Assembly: GCA_951812795.1 (NCBI GenBank)
Contig: OX638325.1
Span: 992,001 to 1,056,000, forward strand
Direction of reading: 5' to 3'
Length of the DNA stretch: 64,000 bases
DNA from: an uncultured Dehalococcoidia bacterium
GTDB lineage: Bacteria; Chloroflexota; Dehalococcoidia; Lucifugimonadales; Lucifugimonadaceae
Position numbers and translations under genes: made by a program. This document shows, piece by piece, positions 63,069 to 64,000 of the stretch; position 1 is the first letter of the stretch, and each line of letters begins with the position of its first letter. A model generated the notes under the pieces. It searched no databases and had not been told where the DNA came from. It worked only from the letters and a program-made list of their open reading frames with translations.

Positions 63069-63185
63069 TTAGCCCTGCCGCTGCTTGAAGCGCGGATTCT
63101 GCTTGTTGATGACATAGACGCGACCCTTGCGCCGAACGACTCGGCTCCCGGGTTGCTTCGCTCTGACCGAAGCTCTGACTTTCAT
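63069..63185 (-). CDS. rpmJ: 50S ribosomal protein L36, cysteine-free (C-) form
   Basis: 38 residues, too short for most gene lists. Starts [20 protein letters not shown] and ends [18 protein letters not shown]. The zinc ligands of the C+ L36 (Cys-Cys-Cys-His) are all absent, so this is the zinc-free variant, whereas the adjacent S4 is the zinc-binding form. GAGG lies ten bases before the ATG at 63185. It lies between infA and rpsM as is usual. Confidence 0.96.
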   Translation of the reverse strand: MKVRASVRAKQPGSRVVRRKGRVYVINKQNPRFKQRQG

Positions 63186-63208
63186 GATGGAGTTACCTCG
63201 CTTGATAT

Positions 63209-63427
63209 CTACCGGAAACGGTACGTGATCCTGCCGCGTGTAAGGTCATAGGGAGACAATTCCACCATGACGTTATCTCCGGGCAGGATGCGGATGTAGT
63301 TCTTCCGGATCCGCCCAGACGCGTGTGCCAGGACTTCGTGATCGTTGGGCAGCTTCACTCTGAAGTACGCGTTCGGGTGAGCTTGCGTCACCGTCCCTTG
63401 GACTTCTATTGCTTCTTTTTTGGCCAT
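63209..63427 (-). CDS. infA: Translation initiation factor IF-1
   Basis: 72 residues: [20 protein letters not shown], then [21 protein letters not shown] and the end [16 protein letters not shown]. It is the single OB-fold S1-like factor that occupies the ribosomal A site during initiation. It precedes rpmJ by 23 bases. No obvious ribosome binding site is seen upstream. Confidence 0.98.
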   Translation of the reverse strand: MAKKEAIEVQGTVTQAHPNAYFRVKLPNDHEVLAHASGRIRKNYIRILPGDNVMVELSPYDLTRGRITYRFR

Positions 63428-63453
63428 TGTTGCACCAGACTGGTGAATTTAGA

Positions 63454-64000
63454 TCAATCTTGGCGAGCCTGAGTTAATATTTCCGGCCCGTCGGCGGTTA
63501 TCGCCACTGTATGTTCAAAGTGCGCTGATATCGAGCCATCTGAGGTGACAACGGTCCAACCGTCATCTAGGACCTCGGTATCCCAAGATCCCGTCATTAT
63601 CATTGGCTCGATTGCGATAGTCATACCTTCCATTAATAGCGGACCCGTCTTAGGGGTGCCCATGTTCGGCACTGGCGGTGCTTCATGCAACGCGCGCCCT
63701 ACTCCGTGTCCTACGTACTCGCGTACCAGTTCGAAACCCGCATCACGAACATATTGCTCGATAGCATCCGAAACGTCACCGACCCGGTTGTGCGGCACGC
63801 ACTGCGCGATGCCACGCTTCAACGACTCGCGGCATACATCGATCAATCGAGCACTTTCCTCGTCGGCGGATTCGCCGGCGACGGCGGTACGCGCATGATC
63901 GCTGTAAAAGCCGTCTACTATCGCACCGCAATCCACGCTCACCAAGTCACCATCGGAGACTACGCGAGGCCCAGGAATGCCATGGACAATCTCGGCGTTA
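63454..64000 (-). CDS. map: Methionine aminopeptidase type I, N-terminal part beyond window
   Basis: The frame is open to the right edge, so the start is outside. Visible motifs: VHGIPGPRVVSDGDLVSVDC (His and first Asp), YSDHART (second metal Asp), GHGVGRALHEAPPVPN, MTIAIEPMI and AHFEHTVAI, which supply the two-metal site His/Asp/Glu ligands. It removes the initiator Met from nascent proteins. It lies 26 bases before infA, completing the map-infA-rpmJ order. Confidence 0.95.
   Translation of the reverse strand, partial: NAEIVHGIPGPRVVSDGDLVSVDCGAIVDGFYSDHARTAVAGESADEESARLIDVCRESLKRGIAQCVPHNRVGDVSDAIEQYVRDAGFELVREYVGHGVGRALHEAPPVPNMGTPKTGPLLMEGMTIAIEPMIMTGSWDTEVLDDGWTVVTSDGSISAHFEHTVAITADGPEILTQARQD

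Overview
The window looks like chromosomal sequence from a free-living bacterium of moderate GC content, most likely a member of Chloroflexota (Dehalococcoidia/SAR202-like; this placement is inferred). Three things point there. A peptide-type ABC solute-binding lipoprotein carries the long Val-Glu/Lys-Glu repeat after its lipobox that is typical of Chloroflexota binding proteins. Housekeeping genes are mixed with many small catabolic enzymes (SDRs, VOC, acetamidase, HAD, thiolase-like/DUF35). The two surface proteins have Pro-Thr-rich stalks. No rRNA, tRNA, CRISPR array, transposase or prophage gene was recognised.

Layout. 1-5.2 kb: a DapA-family aldolase cut by the window edge, a siroheme sulfite/nitrite reductase, a TIM-barrel isomerase, a chlorite-dismutase/HemQ-family protein, a 7Fe ferredoxin and an IscA/ErpA-like protein. 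5.5-12.6 kb: Lrp/AsnC regulator, BioY, then aspS, tig, clpP, clpX and thiS, closed by a hairpin terminator. 12.6-17.8 kb: peptide-type ABC operon 1 (binding protein, two permeases, cupredoxin-like lipoprotein; no ATPase). 18-34 kb: an accessory metabolic stretch with two SDRs, a CinA-like/NMNAT-like pair, nitroreductase, APH-fold kinase, FIST protein, class III aminotransferase, VOC, a methyltransferase-Mrr fusion, acetamidase, HAD, panB, NIPSNAP, a PIN toxin with an unknown 217-aa partner, and a hydroxyacid dehydrogenase. 34-43.4 kb: Tag-like glycosylase, thiolase-like/DUF35 genes around a DUF2157/GDYXXLXY membrane pair, ornithine carbamoyltransferase, der-plsY-gpsA, and a Doc-type toxin. 43.4-49.4 kb: ABC operon 2 preceded by a phosphodiesterase. 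49.5-53.6 kb: hrcA-dnaJ-prmA-rsmE. 53.7-58 kb: DUF488, a degenerate metallo-beta-lactamase-fold protein and two paralogous stalked surface proteins. 58-64 kb: the ribosomal/RNA polymerase block map-infA-rpmJ-rpsM-rpsK-rpsD-rpoA-rplQ-truA-rplM-rpsI, read on the minus strand.

How the genes work together. tig, clpP, clpX, hrcA and dnaJ cover protein folding and turnover. der, rsmE, prmA, truA, aspS and the ribosomal block cover translation. plsY and gpsA make glycerolipid precursors. The two ABC loci import oligopeptide-like solutes but must borrow ATPases from elsewhere.

The most unusual points are these. (i) A CinA-like ORF overlaps an NMNAT-like ORF in another frame. (ii) gpsA has no ATG, GTG or TTG that would keep its NAD-binding motif. 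(iii) A cupredoxin-like lipoprotein with altered copper ligands is the last gene of an ABC operon. (iv) Stable hairpins sit between binding-protein and permease genes in both ABC loci. (v) A PIN toxin overlaps a large unknown partner. (vi) The ornithine carbamoyltransferase has Asp in place of its active-site Cys. (vii) A beta-class DNA methyltransferase is fused to an Mrr-like nuclease domain. All functional statements rest on reading motifs by eye; no database search was run.
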